Positions 34,687 to 44,611 of a stretch of 64,000 nucleotides of DNA are shown in pieces. Where the stretch lies: positions 124,001 through 188,000 of the forward strand of contig NZ_BAABHK010000019.1 in NCBI RefSeq assembly GCF_039542055.1, given 5' to 3'. Within the stretch, counting starts at the first letter, position 1. Each line of letters starts with the position of its first letter. The notes beneath the pieces were generated by a model. It was given only the letters and a program-made list of their open reading frames with translations. It was not told the origin of the DNA and did not search any database. This stretch comes from Actinoallomurus vinaceus (GTDB lineage Bacteria; Actinomycetota; Actinomycetes; Streptosporangiales; Streptosporangiaceae). Made by a program: the position numbers and the translations under genes.

Positions 34687-35592
34687 ATGTTCCGACACCT
34701 CAGCGCCTTGACGGCCGTCCTGCTGCCGCTGGCCGCGTGCGGCGGATCTCCGGCGACGGCCGAGCCCGCCGTGACCAAGGACCGGGCCGCCCAGCTGCTC
34801 GCCCACTACCAGTCCATCAACAACCGGGCCAACAGCACGCTCGACGAGAAGCTGCTGGCCACCGTGGAGACCGGCGCCCAGCTCGACATGGACCGCGCCG
34901 AGTACCGGCTGCGCGCGGCGGCGAAGGCGAAGTACACCCCCTTCGCCTACACCGCTCCGGCGTACTACATCCCCCGGGAGTCGGGGTTCCCCAAGTGGTT
35001 CGCGGTCACCGCGACCTCCGGGAAGACCCGGCACGCCCTGCTCTTCACTCAGGAACGCCCCGGCGGCCGGTGGCTGCTCACCGCCGATCCGTTCCCCACC
35101 GCGACGATCACCGGGGTGGCCCTCGACAAGGACGGCTACGCCACCGCGGTCGACCCGGACGACGCCAAGCAGGCGCCGGGGAAGGTCGCCGCGATGCACG
35201 CCGCCGCCCTGTCGCACGGCACGTCCGGCATGGCGCCGGGGCCGTACACCACGCAGGCGCACGCCGAGCTGGTCAAGGCCGAGTCCGCGCTCAAGCACCG
35301 GGGAGTGACGCTCACCTCCGACTTCCAGCCCGACCAGCAGCGGGCGTTCGCGTTGCGCACCACCGACGGCGGCGCGCTCGTCTGGTACGTCGTGCGGCAG
35401 AGCGAGACCTACGACGTGACCAAGGCGGGGGTCATCGGCAGCGGCGGCGACCTCACCGGCCTGATCAGCGGCAAGATCCGCCACCACCTGGCCACCACCG
35501 CGCTGACCCAGTACCTCGCCGCGGTGCCCGCTCAGGGGGGCGCCCGGGTCGTCGGAAGCTACCGCAAGGCGATCCAGGCCACCGCGTCATAG
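34687..35592 (+). CDS. Lipoprotein, paralogue 1 of 3
   Basis: A 301-residue exported lipoprotein: signal MFRHLSALTAVLLPLAACGG with lipobox LAAC. The mature protein has a helical N-terminal part (LLAHYQSINNRANSTLDEKL), then YYIPRESGFPKWFAVTAT, PGGRWLLTADP, KDGYATAVDP, and a second half with FALRTTDGGALVWYVVRQ. The same order of motifs occurs in the genes at 37794 and 38815, so the three are paralogues, perhaps the family I recall as DUF8094 (unverified). Function unknown. Adjacent to a Ser/Thr kinase gene on the same strand. Confidence 0.75.
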   Translation: MFRHLSALTAVLLPLAACGGSPATAEPAVTKDRAAQLLAHYQSINNRANSTLDEKLLATVETGAQLDMDRAEYRLRAAAKAKYTPFAYTAPAYYIPRESGFPKWFAVTATSGKTRHALLFTQERPGGRWLLTADPFPTATITGVALDKDGYATAVDPDDAKQAPGKVAAMHAAALSHGTSGMAPGPYTTQAHAELVKAESALKHRGVTLTSDFQPDQQRAFALRTTDGGALVWYVVRQSETYDVTKAGVIGSGGDLTGLISGKIRHHLATTALTQYLAAVPAQGGARVVGSYRKAIQATAS

Positions 35593-35790
35593 GCGGCGCC
35601 GCCTCGTCCGGCTCCGGCGCGAGTTCCGCATCGGACCGGCGAGGCCGGCCGCGGCGATCAGGCGATGTGAGCCACCCGGTGGCCGACCGGCGAGCTGACG
35701 GTCCCACGACCGTGCCCCGAAGATAACGGCGGCATTCCGGTTCTCCCGATCCTCACCCGGTATCGCCATCGAGTAGATCATTATCTATCT

Positions 35791-37602
35791 GTGGACGAAT
35801 GGTCACTTCCCGGATACAACACCCTCCGAGAGCTGGGACGGGGCAGCTTCGGTCGCGTCGTTCTCGCCCGGCACGAGGCCTCGGGCACGCATGTCGCCGT
35901 CAAGTACCTCACCGTTCCGGATGAGCGCTTCCGCACGGAGTTCCGGGAAGAGGCACGGATCCTGCGCGGGCTCGACGACCAGAACGTGGTGCGCCTCTTC
36001 GAGTACGTCGAGCAGCCGCAGGGCGCGGCCATCGTCATGGAGGCGATCGACGGGGTGTCGCTCCGGACGCTGCTCGACGAGCGCGGCCCGCTGGAGCCAG
36101 AGGCCGCGCTGGCGGTGCTGAAGGGATCGCTGCTCGGCCTCTGGGCCGCGCACGACGTGGGTATCGTCCACCGCGACTACAAGCCCGCCAACGTCATGGT
36201 CGAGGCCGACGGCCAGAGCAAGCTGATCGACTTCGGCATCGCGGTGCGCTCGGGCGTGGCAGGCCAGATCATCGGCACCCCGGCGTACATGGCGCCGGAG
36301 CAGTGGGCCGGGGCGCCCGCCTCGCCCTCCACCGACGTGTACGCCGCCACGTGCGTGTTCTTCGAATGCGTGACGGGCCGCAAGCCGTACCCGGGCGACA
36401 CGACCGAGGCCTACCGCGCCCAGCACACGAGCGGCGAGATCCCCGCTGACCAGGCACCGCCGCCGATCCAGGCGCTGATCTACCGGGGCCTGGCCAAAGA
36501 CCCGGCCGACCGGCCGCCGAGCGCGCTGAAGTTCGCCGAAGAGCTGGCGATGGCGGCGGCCGCCGAGTACGGGCCCCAATGGGAGTCCAACGGCTGGAGG
36601 CGGCTGGCCGAGGCCGCGGCCGGCCTCGCCGCGCTGTTCCCGTTCGCGGCTCTGGTGGCGGGTTCGGCCCCTGGTGCGGGCGGGGCAGCGGGTGGTGCAG
36701 CGGCCGGCCACGCGGGTGGCGCAGCGGGGGGCCACGCGGGCGGGGCAGCGGCGGGCAAGGCCGCAGCGGGAAAGGCCGCAGCGGGAAAGGCGGGCGCGGC
36801 TACGAAGATCTTCGGTGCCAACGCCGGGATGAAAGCGGCCGCCATCGGCACCGCCGTCGTCGTGGCGGGCTCGGCGACGACCGCCGCCATCGTCCTGAGC
36901 CAGCACAAGCCGAAGAAACCGAAACCGGCCGCCGCAGCGCCCATACGGGTCGAACTGGCCTCCTACACCCGATCCGTCGCCGGCCTCGACCTGCGAAACG
37001 CGAGCTACGTCCACGTGAGCGGCGTCCGGAACGCCGCCGTGCAGCGCAAGATCGATCAGGCGCTCGTCGCCCCGCTCGACTGGGGCATCGACGCATTGCA
37101 GAAAATGAACGCGGAGGCCAGTCCGCCCTGCACGAAGCCGACTATCCTGCGCGCACAACCCCAAATCGGGATGAACGGGCCGCGTCTGGCATCGGTCCAG
37201 TACGCGCTGCCGATGACGCTCTGTTTCCCTCTCGACTTCGAACTACCCCGGATCAACGTCACCGTCGACCTGCGCACCGGGAAGGCGCTGACCGCCGACG
37301 ACGTGTTCCGGCCCGAGACGCTCCTCCAGAGCGGGCTCGCGACGCTGGAGAAACGGGTGTCCGCACATGTGACCAAGCCCGACCTGCATCTCGTATGCGT
37401 CCGCCCGCCTCTGCAGCGCAAGGACTTCTACCCGACGTCGGACGTCCGGGAGCCGATCATCTCGCCATTCTTCACGGCCAATGGGATGGTCATGACCTGG
37501 TCGCGCGGGGGCACCGAATGCCCCTCCTACACGGTCACCGTGCCGTACTCCGAGGTACGGGACCTGCTCAACCCGCAGATCGCCGCGGAGCTGCCCCGGT
37601 AG
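35791..37602 (+). CDS. Receptor-type Ser/Thr protein kinase with Ala/Gly-rich linker and extracellular domain
   Basis: A 603-residue kinase. Kinase domain (about 8-255): GRGSFGRVVLA, VAVKYL, catalytic loop HRDYKPANVMV (Tyr instead of the usual Leu), DFGIAVRSG and APEQWAG. A hydrophobic segment (about 270-290) leads to a Gly/Ala/His-rich repeat (GGAAGGHAGG, AAAGKAAAGK), then a membrane helix (about 350-370) with a Lys-rich stop. The last 220 residues are outside the cell and contain DVFRPETLL and several cysteines, resembling a small DUF3298/RsiV-like ligand-binding fold; this is a guess. GTG start at 35791. Flanked by two of the three paralogous lipoprotein genes. Confidence 0.88.
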   Translation: MDEWSLPGYNTLRELGRGSFGRVVLARHEASGTHVAVKYLTVPDERFRTEFREEARILRGLDDQNVVRLFEYVEQPQGAAIVMEAIDGVSLRTLLDERGPLEPEAALAVLKGSLLGLWAAHDVGIVHRDYKPANVMVEADGQSKLIDFGIAVRSGVAGQIIGTPAYMAPEQWAGAPASPSTDVYAATCVFFECVTGRKPYPGDTTEAYRAQHTSGEIPADQAPPPIQALIYRGLAKDPADRPPSALKFAEELAMAAAAEYGPQWESNGWRRLAEAAAGLAALFPFAALVAGSAPGAGGAAGGAAAGHAGGAAGGHAGGAAAGKAAAGKAAAGKAGAATKIFGANAGMKAAAIGTAVVVAGSATTAAIVLSQHKPKKPKPAAAAPIRVELASYTRSVAGLDLRNASYVHVSGVRNAAVQRKIDQALVAPLDWGIDALQKMNAEASPPCTKPTILRAQPQIGMNGPRLASVQYALPMTLCFPLDFELPRINVTVDLRTGKALTADDVFRPETLLQSGLATLEKRVSAHVTKPDLHLVCVRPPLQRKDFYPTSDVREPIISPFFTANGMVMTWSRGGTECPSYTVTVPYSEVRDLLNPQIAAELPR

Positions 37603-37793
37603 CCGGGCGACGTCACCTTGATCTCCGGGCCGGCGTGGATCCCGCGATCCACGTCGGGGGGACCCCAGGGCACCGCGTCGCCGGGCGCGTGCGGCCACAG
37701 CGTCGTAACGCCGGTCGGAGCGGTCCTCGCCACACCGGCCGGCCGGTGCCGGGGCGCGTGCGGCCTCGGCGGCCGCGATGCCAGAATGCGGCA

Positions 37794-38750
37794 ATGCGCC
37801 CCCGCCGTGTCGTCTCGGCCGTGCCGGCGGTCCTGCTGGTCGCCGGTTGCCAGGGCGGCCACGGGGACGGTGCCCCGGCGGGCGGGACCACCGCCGCCCC
37901 CGCCGTCTCCGCGGAGGCGTCGGCGCAGGTCCTCGACGCCTACGTGCGCCGCTACAACAAGGCCGTCACGGCGGGTGACACCACCGCGTGGCGCGCGCTG
38001 GGCGCCGACGCGATCGACGCGACCGCGGAGGCCGCCCTGCGCCGCGGCGGCGGACGGCCGCCCCGTCTCGGGGCGATCTCGCTGCGCAACCCCGTCATGT
38101 ACGTGCCACGGCTGCGGGGTCTTCCCCGATGGTTCGCGGTGTCGGCGCTGGAGCGGCGCGGCCGTGCCGAACGCCCGATCTTCGCGGTGTTCGCCGAGGA
38201 GACCGCGCGGTCGGGATGGCGGCTGGCGAGCCAGGTGTACTTCACGGGCCGGCCACCCCGGATCGCCACGGACGCGCAGGGGTACGCCGAGGCGGTCGAT
38301 CCGGGCTCCGCTGCGTCGGCGACCGCGCCGGCCGCCCTGCCCGCGGCCCACGCCGCGTACCTCGATCGCGGGGACGAACACGCGCTCCACGCCGGCGCCG
38401 CCGACCGGGAGTGGCGCCAGGCCGAGGCACGGCAGGAGAAGCAACTGCGCGCCCACGGAGTGATCGTCTCGGGCCGCTCGGCACCGACGGGCTATCCGAT
38501 CTACGCGCTGCGCACCACCGACGGCGGGGCGATCGTGACCTACTCGCTGCGGCGGACGACGACGTACACCGCTGCCGGAAGCGGCGACGTCACGGCGGTG
38601 CCGGCGGACGTCCGCGCCTACCTCCACGGCAGGACCGGGCATCGGGTGACCGCGACCTGGGTCTGGCGGGCCGTCGCCTATCTCCCCGTACGCGGCGCCG
38701 CCAGCGTGCTCATCGAGGACCTCGACCTCGCCTCGGCCCGGGTCTCCTGA
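37794..38750 (+). CDS. Lipoprotein, paralogue 2 of 3
   Basis: A 318-residue lipoprotein: MRPRRVVSAVPAVLLVAGCQ with lipobox LVAGC, then an Ala/Pro/Thr-rich linker. Conserved order as in paralogue 1: YVRRYNKAVTAGD, VMYVPRLRGLPRWFAVSAL, SGWRLASQVYF, AQGYAEAVDP, and YALRTTDGGAIVTYSLRR. ATG 37794 lies 6 nt after CAGAAT, a possible leaderless -10; the 190-bp gap after the kinase contains nothing else recognisable. Function unknown. Confidence 0.75.
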   Translation: MRPRRVVSAVPAVLLVAGCQGGHGDGAPAGGTTAAPAVSAEASAQVLDAYVRRYNKAVTAGDTTAWRALGADAIDATAEAALRRGGGRPPRLGAISLRNPVMYVPRLRGLPRWFAVSALERRGRAERPIFAVFAEETARSGWRLASQVYFTGRPPRIATDAQGYAEAVDPGSAASATAPAALPAAHAAYLDRGDEHALHAGAADREWRQAEARQEKQLRAHGVIVSGRSAPTGYPIYALRTTDGGAIVTYSLRRTTTYTAAGSGDVTAVPADVRAYLHGRTGHRVTATWVWRAVAYLPVRGAASVLIEDLDLASARVS

Positions 38751-38814
38751 CGGCCTCCCGCCAGGCGGGCCCAGGGGCGTCCGGTGGGAGGAGATCCACC
38801 GGGCACCCGTCGGC

Positions 38815-39861
38815 TCACTTGTTGGGAACGGTCGCCTTGACGGTGCCGCCGTCGGCACCGATGATCTCCGCCTTGACGCTGCCGTCGTCCTTCTTCGGCT
38901 TGGCCGGGACCACGGCGACGTACTGCATGGTCTGGTTGACGTCGATCTCGTTGCGCACGAGCTTCGAGGTGAGGAACGGCGCGACGTCGTCGGGCACCGG
39001 CACTTGGCCGGGCTTCTTCTTGCTCTTGCTGATCACGGTGTCGCGGCTCAGCGCGTACAGCACCATGCCGCCGCCGTCCTCGGTCGCCAGCGGGAAGATC
39101 GGGAAGGAGGTCGCGGCGTAGAGCGCGCTGCTGCGCAGGCCGATCTTCTTCTCCTTCTTGCTCTTCTTCATGGCCTTCTGATCCGTCGTGTAGTAGCCGG
39201 TGGTGTACTTCCCGGTGTCCATGACGTGCGCCGCGACGTTCTGCGGGCCCTCCTCCGCGAGCGTCGCCTGGATCGACGGGACCAGCCGGGGCGGGATCAG
39301 CAGGTGGCTGTCGAACGTGGGTAGGGCCTTGGCGTAGCCGTCGGCGCCCACCGCGATCTTCGGCGGCTTCTGCTTGTCGTCCAGCACGGCGGCCAGGCTC
39401 AGCCGCCAGCGCTTGACCGACTTGGACGCGAGGAACCCCATGAACACGGTGTGGGGGTCCTTGCCGTCCGCGGTGGTCCGGCGCGCGCTGACCACGAACC
39501 ACTGGGGGCCGTTCACGAGCAGGTGCGGGACGTAGAAGACCGGTGAGTCGTAGCGGTAGCGGGGGACCGGATCGCCCGCCGCGACCGCCCGGCGGAACGC
39601 CGCCGCGGTGAGCTGGGACTGCCCCTCACTCGTCCACCACAGCGCGAGCCGCTCGTCTCCGCTGGCCCGCGCGACGTCGTCGTTGTTGACGAACGAATGG
39701 AACGCCTTGGCCGCCGTCTCGGGGTTCACCGCCTCGGGGGGCGGGCTGCTCTCGGCGGCGACCGGGGTCGTGTGGACGGTACGGTGCGGTTTGCCCGAGC
39801 AGCCTGCGGCGCCGGTGAGGGTGAGCACCGCCACCAGCGTGGACGCAACCGCCTTGTTCAT
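38815..39861 (-). CDS. Lipoprotein, paralogue 3 of 3
   Basis: A 348-residue lipoprotein on the opposite strand: MNKAVASTLVAVLTLTGAAGC with lipobox GAAGC. Shares FHSFVNNDDVARAS, VFYVPHLLVNGPQWFVVSA, VKRWRLSLAAV, ADGYAKALPT and FPLATEDGGGMVLYALSRD with paralogues 1 and 2. A Lys-rich insert (KKSKKEKKIG) and a longer C-terminus distinguish it. Convergent with paralogue 2, so the pair may be an inverted duplication. Confidence 0.75.
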   Translation of the reverse strand: MNKAVASTLVAVLTLTGAAGCSGKPHRTVHTTPVAAESSPPPEAVNPETAAKAFHSFVNNDDVARASGDERLALWWTSEGQSQLTAAAFRRAVAAGDPVPRYRYDSPVFYVPHLLVNGPQWFVVSARRTTADGKDPHTVFMGFLASKSVKRWRLSLAAVLDDKQKPPKIAVGADGYAKALPTFDSHLLIPPRLVPSIQATLAEEGPQNVAAHVMDTGKYTTGYYTTDQKAMKKSKKEKKIGLRSSALYAATSFPIFPLATEDGGGMVLYALSRDTVISKSKKKPGQVPVPDDVAPFLTSKLVRNEIDVNQTMQYVAVVPAKPKKDDGSVKAEIIGADGGTVKATVPNK

Positions 39862-39899
39862 GTTCCCCGGCCGATCATCGTTACAGCTGTCGGGCAGAG

Positions 39900-40021
39900 T
39901 ATGCCAGGGATCTCCCAGTGCGCCGGTGTGAGGGCCGGATGAGCCCGCTCGGCAAAGACGTATGCCGGGGATCCCCACGTGATCGGATATGAGGGCCGAC
40001 AGAGCCTGGTCGGCAAAGACG
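39900..40021. repeat. 61-bp imperfect tandem repeat upstream of prfB
   Basis: Two copies (39900-39960 and 39961-40021), about 47 of 61 positions identical. Invariant blocks are ATGCC, GGGATC, TGAGGGCCG, GAGCC and TCGGCAAAGACG. The second copy ends about 35 bp before the predicted prfB promoter. It could hold two binding sites for one protein or a duplicated leader. Confidence 0.85.
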
Positions 40022-40055
40022 CTCGGAGCGCGTACGCGGAGAGTACGGGCACGGG

Positions 40056-40068
40056 TAGGCTTTCGAAC

Positions 40069-40069
<1 letters not shown>
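40056..40069 (+). promoter_or_regulatory. Leaderless -10 of prfB
   Basis: TAGGCT (40056-40061) lies 7 nt before GTG 40069, placing transcription start at or next to the start codon. No clear -35. Confidence 0.5.
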
Positions 40070-41177
<1,108 letters not shown>

Positions 41178-41190
<13 letters not shown>

Positions 41191-41250
41191 CCGCCGCTCC
41201 GGTCAGGTCACGACGATCGCATAGAGCAGGACCGACCGCCGCTCCGGTCA
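41178..41250. repeat. 28-bp direct repeat duplicating the prfB 3' end
   Basis: AGAGCAGGAC(T/C)GACCGCC and following bases through CCGGTCA occur at 41178-41205, spanning the prfB stop, and again at 41223-41250. Only one mismatch is seen. Each copy contains a short GACCG...CGGTC stem, so two small terminator-like hairpins result. Confidence 0.85.
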
Positions 41251-41286
41251 TGATGATCGGATGCTGACGGGGTCGCTCCCGATGGC

Positions 41287-41472
41287 CTAGTGCAGGCCCA
41301 GCTTCAGCGCGATCAGCAGCGTCAGCGCCAGGATCAGGGCGCCGAGCAGGATGGGGGAGATCCCGAACGGCCCGGGACGGTGCACCTCCGCCCGTGCCGC
41401 GCGGCACGCGGGGCAGCGCCCCTCGACGACGGGTCCCGAGCATCGTGCGCAGATCAGATGTTCGCAGCTCAT
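41287..41472 (-). CDS. Small zinc-ribbon membrane protein
   Basis: A 61-residue protein: MSCEHLICARCSGPVVEGRC followed by PAC, giving CxxC...CxxC metal-binding pairs, then a basic stretch and a C-terminal membrane helix (ISPILLGALILALTLLIALK). The ATG at 41472 has a perfect ribosome site (GGAAGGAG); a longer reading from 41595 is unlikely. Typical of small actinobacterial proteins of unknown role encoded between prfB and ftsE. Confidence 0.75.
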   Translation of the reverse strand: MSCEHLICARCSGPVVEGRCPACRAARAEVHRPGPFGISPILLGALILALTLLIALKLGLH

Positions 41473-41716
41473 CCGGCTCCTTCCCGAACGCTGGGCGTCG
41501 AATCCGCCCAGCCTATGCGTTCCTGGCCGGTGGCCCGCCGTCCTGGGGCGGCAGGTGTCCGTGATGCCCGGTTGGTTTTCCCTGGGTGTACCCAAGTTGG
41601 ACGATCCATGCCAGTCTCCCCCCTAGACTGCTGCTTGGCCAATCGGCCCGCCAAGCCGGGAAGCCGCGGCAGGACGCCTGTCGACGAAAAGACAGTCGTC
41701 GCCGTCCCCCAGCCCC

Positions 41717-41745
41717 TAGACTGGCACGTCGTGATGCAGCCGTGA
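41717..41745 (+). promoter_or_regulatory. Leaderless -10 and 4-codon leader ORF before ftsE
   Basis: TAGACT (41717-41722) sits 8 nt before GTG 41731, which begins a 4-codon frame (GTG ATG CAG CCG) ending in TGA at 41743-41745. That stop overlaps the ftsE GTG (GTGA), and ftsE has no ribosome site of its own. A leaderless mini-ORF may therefore deliver ribosomes to ftsE. A second TAGACT stands at 41624. Confidence 0.35.
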
Positions 41746-42440
41746 TCCACTTTGATAACGTCACCAAGGTCTATTCCAATCAGGGTCGACCCGCCCTCCA
41801 GGGTGTCAACGTGGCCGTGGAGAAGGGCGAGTTCGTCTTTCTCGTCGGTCCGTCCGGGTCCGGCAAGTCGACCTTCCTGCGCCTGATCCTCAAAGAGGAG
41901 CGGCCGACGCAGGGAGGTATCCACGTTGCCGGCAAGGACCTGAGTCGACTGACCAACTGGAAGATCCCGCACCTGCGCCGCCGTATCGGCTGCGTGTTCC
42001 AGGACTTCCGCCTGCTCCCCAACAAGAACGTCTACGAGAACGTCGCGTTCGCCCTTGAGGTCATCGGCAAGCCGCGGCGCTTCATCCGCAAGGTGGTCCC
42101 CGAGGTCATCGACCTCGTCGGCCTCGAGGGCAAGGCCCATCGGATGCCCGATGAGCTGTCCGGTGGCGAGCAGCAGCGCGTCGCGATCGCGCGGGCGTTC
42201 GTCAACCGGCCGATGATCCTCCTGGCCGACGAGCCGACGGGGAACATCGACCCGGCGACGAGCATCGGCATCATGAAGGTGCTCGACCGGATCAACCGGA
42301 CCGGCACGACGGTCGTGATGGCGACGCACGACGCCGCCATCGTCGATGCCTTCCGCAAGCGAGTGGTCGAGCTGGAGGACGGTCGCGTCGTGCGCGACCA
42401 GTCGCGCGGCGTCTACGGCCAGGCGTACGGCGGCGTCTGA
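41742..42440 (+). CDS. ftsE: Cell-division ATP-binding protein FtsE
   Basis: A 232-residue ABC ATPase with Walker A GPSGSGKST (about residue 36), Q-loop CVFQDFRLLPNKNVYENV, signature LSGGEQQR (about 139), Walker B ILLADEPTGNIDP and VMATHDAAIV. With FtsX it forms the membrane complex that activates cell-wall hydrolases at division. GTG 41742 gives the family N-terminus IHFDNVTKVY; the frame is open further upstream without support. ftsX follows after 54 bp. Confidence 0.95.
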   Translation: MIHFDNVTKVYSNQGRPALQGVNVAVEKGEFVFLVGPSGSGKSTFLRLILKEERPTQGGIHVAGKDLSRLTNWKIPHLRRRIGCVFQDFRLLPNKNVYENVAFALEVIGKPRRFIRKVVPEVIDLVGLEGKAHRMPDELSGGEQQRVAIARAFVNRPMILLADEPTGNIDPATSIGIMKVLDRINRTGTTVVMATHDAAIVDAFRKRVVELEDGRVVRDQSRGVYGQAYGGV

Positions 42441-42494
42441 GCACGCCGCACCGCCGCGACACGACCCACACCGGACGACCAAGGACAGCGAGGC

Positions 42495-43400
42495 ATGCGC
42501 GTACAGTTCGTTTTTCAGGAGATCTGGATCGGTCTCCGCAGGAACCTCACCATGACCATCGCGCTCGTCGTCACCGTCGCGATCGCGATGGCGCTGTTCG
42601 GCACCGGTGTGCTGCTGAAGATGCAGGTCGACAAGTCGAACAACTACTGGTCGAACAAGGTCGAGGTCTCGATCTACCTGTGCAACAAGCTGAGCGCCAA
42701 CCCGACCTGTAAGAAGACCGCGCCGACGGCGGATCAGAAGTCTGAGATCCAGAAGCAGCTCGAGAGCATGCCGCAGGTGCAGAAGGTCACCCCGGAGACG
42801 GCGGAGCAGGCGTACCAGCGGGCCAAGGAGCAGTTCAAGGACAGCCCGGGCATCGCCGGCTCCATCCAGCCGGGTGACATCCCCGACTCCTTCCGGGTGA
42901 AGCTCAAGGATCCGAAGAACTTCGCGGCGGTCGTCGCGCAGATGCAGGGTCGCGCGGGCGTCGACCAGGTCGTCAACGAGCGCGCCATCCTGGAGAAGTT
43001 CTTCAAGATCCTCGGCGGTCTGCAGTGGGCCGCGCTGACCATCGCGGCGATCCAGCTCATCGCTGCCGTGCTGCTGGTGGCCAACACCATCCGACTATCG
43101 GCGTTCAACCGGCGGCGGGAGACCGGCATCATGCGGCTGGTCGGCGCCTCGAACATCTACATCCAGTTGCCGTTCGTCCTCGAGGGCGCGATCGCCGGCC
43201 TCGTGGGCGGTATCTTCGCCGCGATCCTGCTGAGCTTCTCAAAGGTCTTCCTGCTCGGCAGGCTCCAGAAGAACCTGCAGTTCGCGACGCCGTTGGGCTG
43301 GGTGGACGTGACGACCGTCATCGTCGCCTCGATGTGCTTCGGCGTCCTGCTCTGCGCCCTGGCGTCCTTCCTGACCCTGCGTCGCTACCTGAAGATCTGA
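42495..43400 (+). CDS. ftsX: Cell-division protein FtsX
   Basis: A 301-residue permease-like protein: cytoplasmic N-terminus (VFQEIWIGLRRNLTMT), first membrane helix (about 20-45), a large extracellular loop with two cysteines and TPETAEQAYQRAKEQF, then three membrane helices in the C-terminal half. The cytoplasmic AFNRRRETGIMRLVGAS loop is characteristic. It transmits FtsE ATP hydrolysis to extracellular hydrolases. Confidence 0.95.
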   Translation: MRVQFVFQEIWIGLRRNLTMTIALVVTVAIAMALFGTGVLLKMQVDKSNNYWSNKVEVSIYLCNKLSANPTCKKTAPTADQKSEIQKQLESMPQVQKVTPETAEQAYQRAKEQFKDSPGIAGSIQPGDIPDSFRVKLKDPKNFAAVVAQMQGRAGVDQVVNERAILEKFFKILGGLQWAALTIAAIQLIAAVLLVANTIRLSAFNRRRETGIMRLVGASNIYIQLPFVLEGAIAGLVGGIFAAILLSFSKVFLLGRLQKNLQFATPLGWVDVTTVIVASMCFGVLLCALASFLTLRRYLKI

Positions 43401-43443
43401 CGCTGCGGCCGGCGATGTGCCGGTCCGGTGATCGGGTCGCTCG

Positions 43444-43456
43444 TAGAATCCTGGCA
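43444..43456 (+). promoter_or_regulatory. Leaderless -10 of the S41 protease gene
   Basis: TAGAAT (43444-43449) ends 6 nt before ATG 43456. Confidence 0.5.
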
Positions 43457-44607
43457 TGCCCCGGCTGACCGGTCGTGTGCTCCGCGGGGCGGCCGTCGTG
43501 GCCGCTCTGGCGTTCGCGTACGCCATGGGAGCCGGGGCGGGTGGGCCGGGTACGCGTGCGCCGGAACACCCCTGGCAGCCTGCGGTCGGGCAGGCGGCGG
43601 CCGAGGTGGCCCGTGCCGCGCCGGACCCCGAGCGCGAGCGCGTCGCGGTCGAGAAGGCCCTACGCCGCATGGGCGACCGCTGGGCGCGGTTCTACACCGC
43701 CGCGGAGTTCAGCGGCCTCGAGGACACGCTGAACGGCTGGTACAGCGGTGTCGGCCTGTGGCTGGAGAAGGCCGGCGAGGACGTCGAGATCGTCGGCGTG
43801 CAGCCCGGGTCGCCCGCCGAGCGCGCGGGCGTCCGCTCGGGCGACGTCATCGTGACGGTCGACGGCACCTCGACGCGGGACCTGACGGTCGCCACGGTGG
43901 CCGCCGCCCTGCGCGGGCAGCCCACCACGAGCGTCGGCCTCGACGTACGGCGTGACGGCGTCCCCCTGCGCTTCGCGCTGGTACGCGCGGCGATGGCGTC
44001 GCACGACGTGAGCGCCTCCCTGACCCCCGACGGCGTGGTGGTCATCCGGATCGCGGCGTTCACGCGGGGGGTCGGCCAGGAGGTGCGCGCGGCGGTGGCG
44101 GGCCGCCCCGGGCACCGCGGCGGCGTCCTGCTGGACCTGCGGGGCGACCCCGGCGGCCTGCTGGACGAGGCGGTCGACACCGCGTCCGTCTTCCTCTCAG
44201 GCGGCCCGGTGGTGATGTTCGAACGCGCCGGGGCCCCGCCGGAGCGGCTCCTCGCCCGTACGGGCGGTGACACGAGGGTCCCGCTCGTCGTCCTCGTCGA
44301 CGGGGGCACGGCCAGCGCCGCCGAGATCGTCGCGGGCTCATTGCGGGATCGAGATCGCGCAGTGATCGTCGGATCGCGTACCTTCGGAAAGGGGTCGGTG
44401 CAGGAGCCGTTGCGGCTGGCCGACGGATCCGCGATCGAGATGACCGTCGGTCGATACCGGACTCCGAGTGGCCGTAACCTCGATGGGTCCGGGATCGATC
44501 CAGACGTCGCGGTCAACGCGAACCGCCCACCCCGGGAGGCCGAGCGGCGCGCGCTCACCGTCGTGCGCGAACTGCTGGCCACCCTGCCGACGAAGGACCG
44601 AGGCTGA
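43456..44607 (+). CDS. S41 family carboxy-terminal processing protease (CtpA-like)
   Basis: A 383-residue exported serine protease. N-terminal membrane/signal segment (VLRGAAVVAALAFAYAMGAG), a short helical region, PDZ domain (about 95-175) with GVGLWLEKAGEDVEIVGV and GSPAERAGVRSGDVIV, then the S41 domain: DLRGDPGGLLDEAVDTAS, catalytic Ser in GGTASAAEIVAGSL (about 280) and the general-base Lys in RTFGKGSVQEP (about 305). It trims proteins outside the membrane. smpB starts 4 bp after its stop. Confidence 0.93.
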   Translation: MPRLTGRVLRGAAVVAALAFAYAMGAGAGGPGTRAPEHPWQPAVGQAAAEVARAAPDPERERVAVEKALRRMGDRWARFYTAAEFSGLEDTLNGWYSGVGLWLEKAGEDVEIVGVQPGSPAERAGVRSGDVIVTVDGTSTRDLTVATVAAALRGQPTTSVGLDVRRDGVPLRFALVRAAMASHDVSASLTPDGVVVIRIAAFTRGVGQEVRAAVAGRPGHRGGVLLDLRGDPGGLLDEAVDTASVFLSGGPVVMFERAGAPPERLLARTGGDTRVPLVVLVDGGTASAAEIVAGSLRDRDRAVIVGSRTFGKGSVQEPLRLADGSAIEMTVGRYRTPSGRNLDGSGIDPDVAVNANRPPREAERRALTVVRELLATLPTKDRG

Positions 44608-44611
44608 GTCA

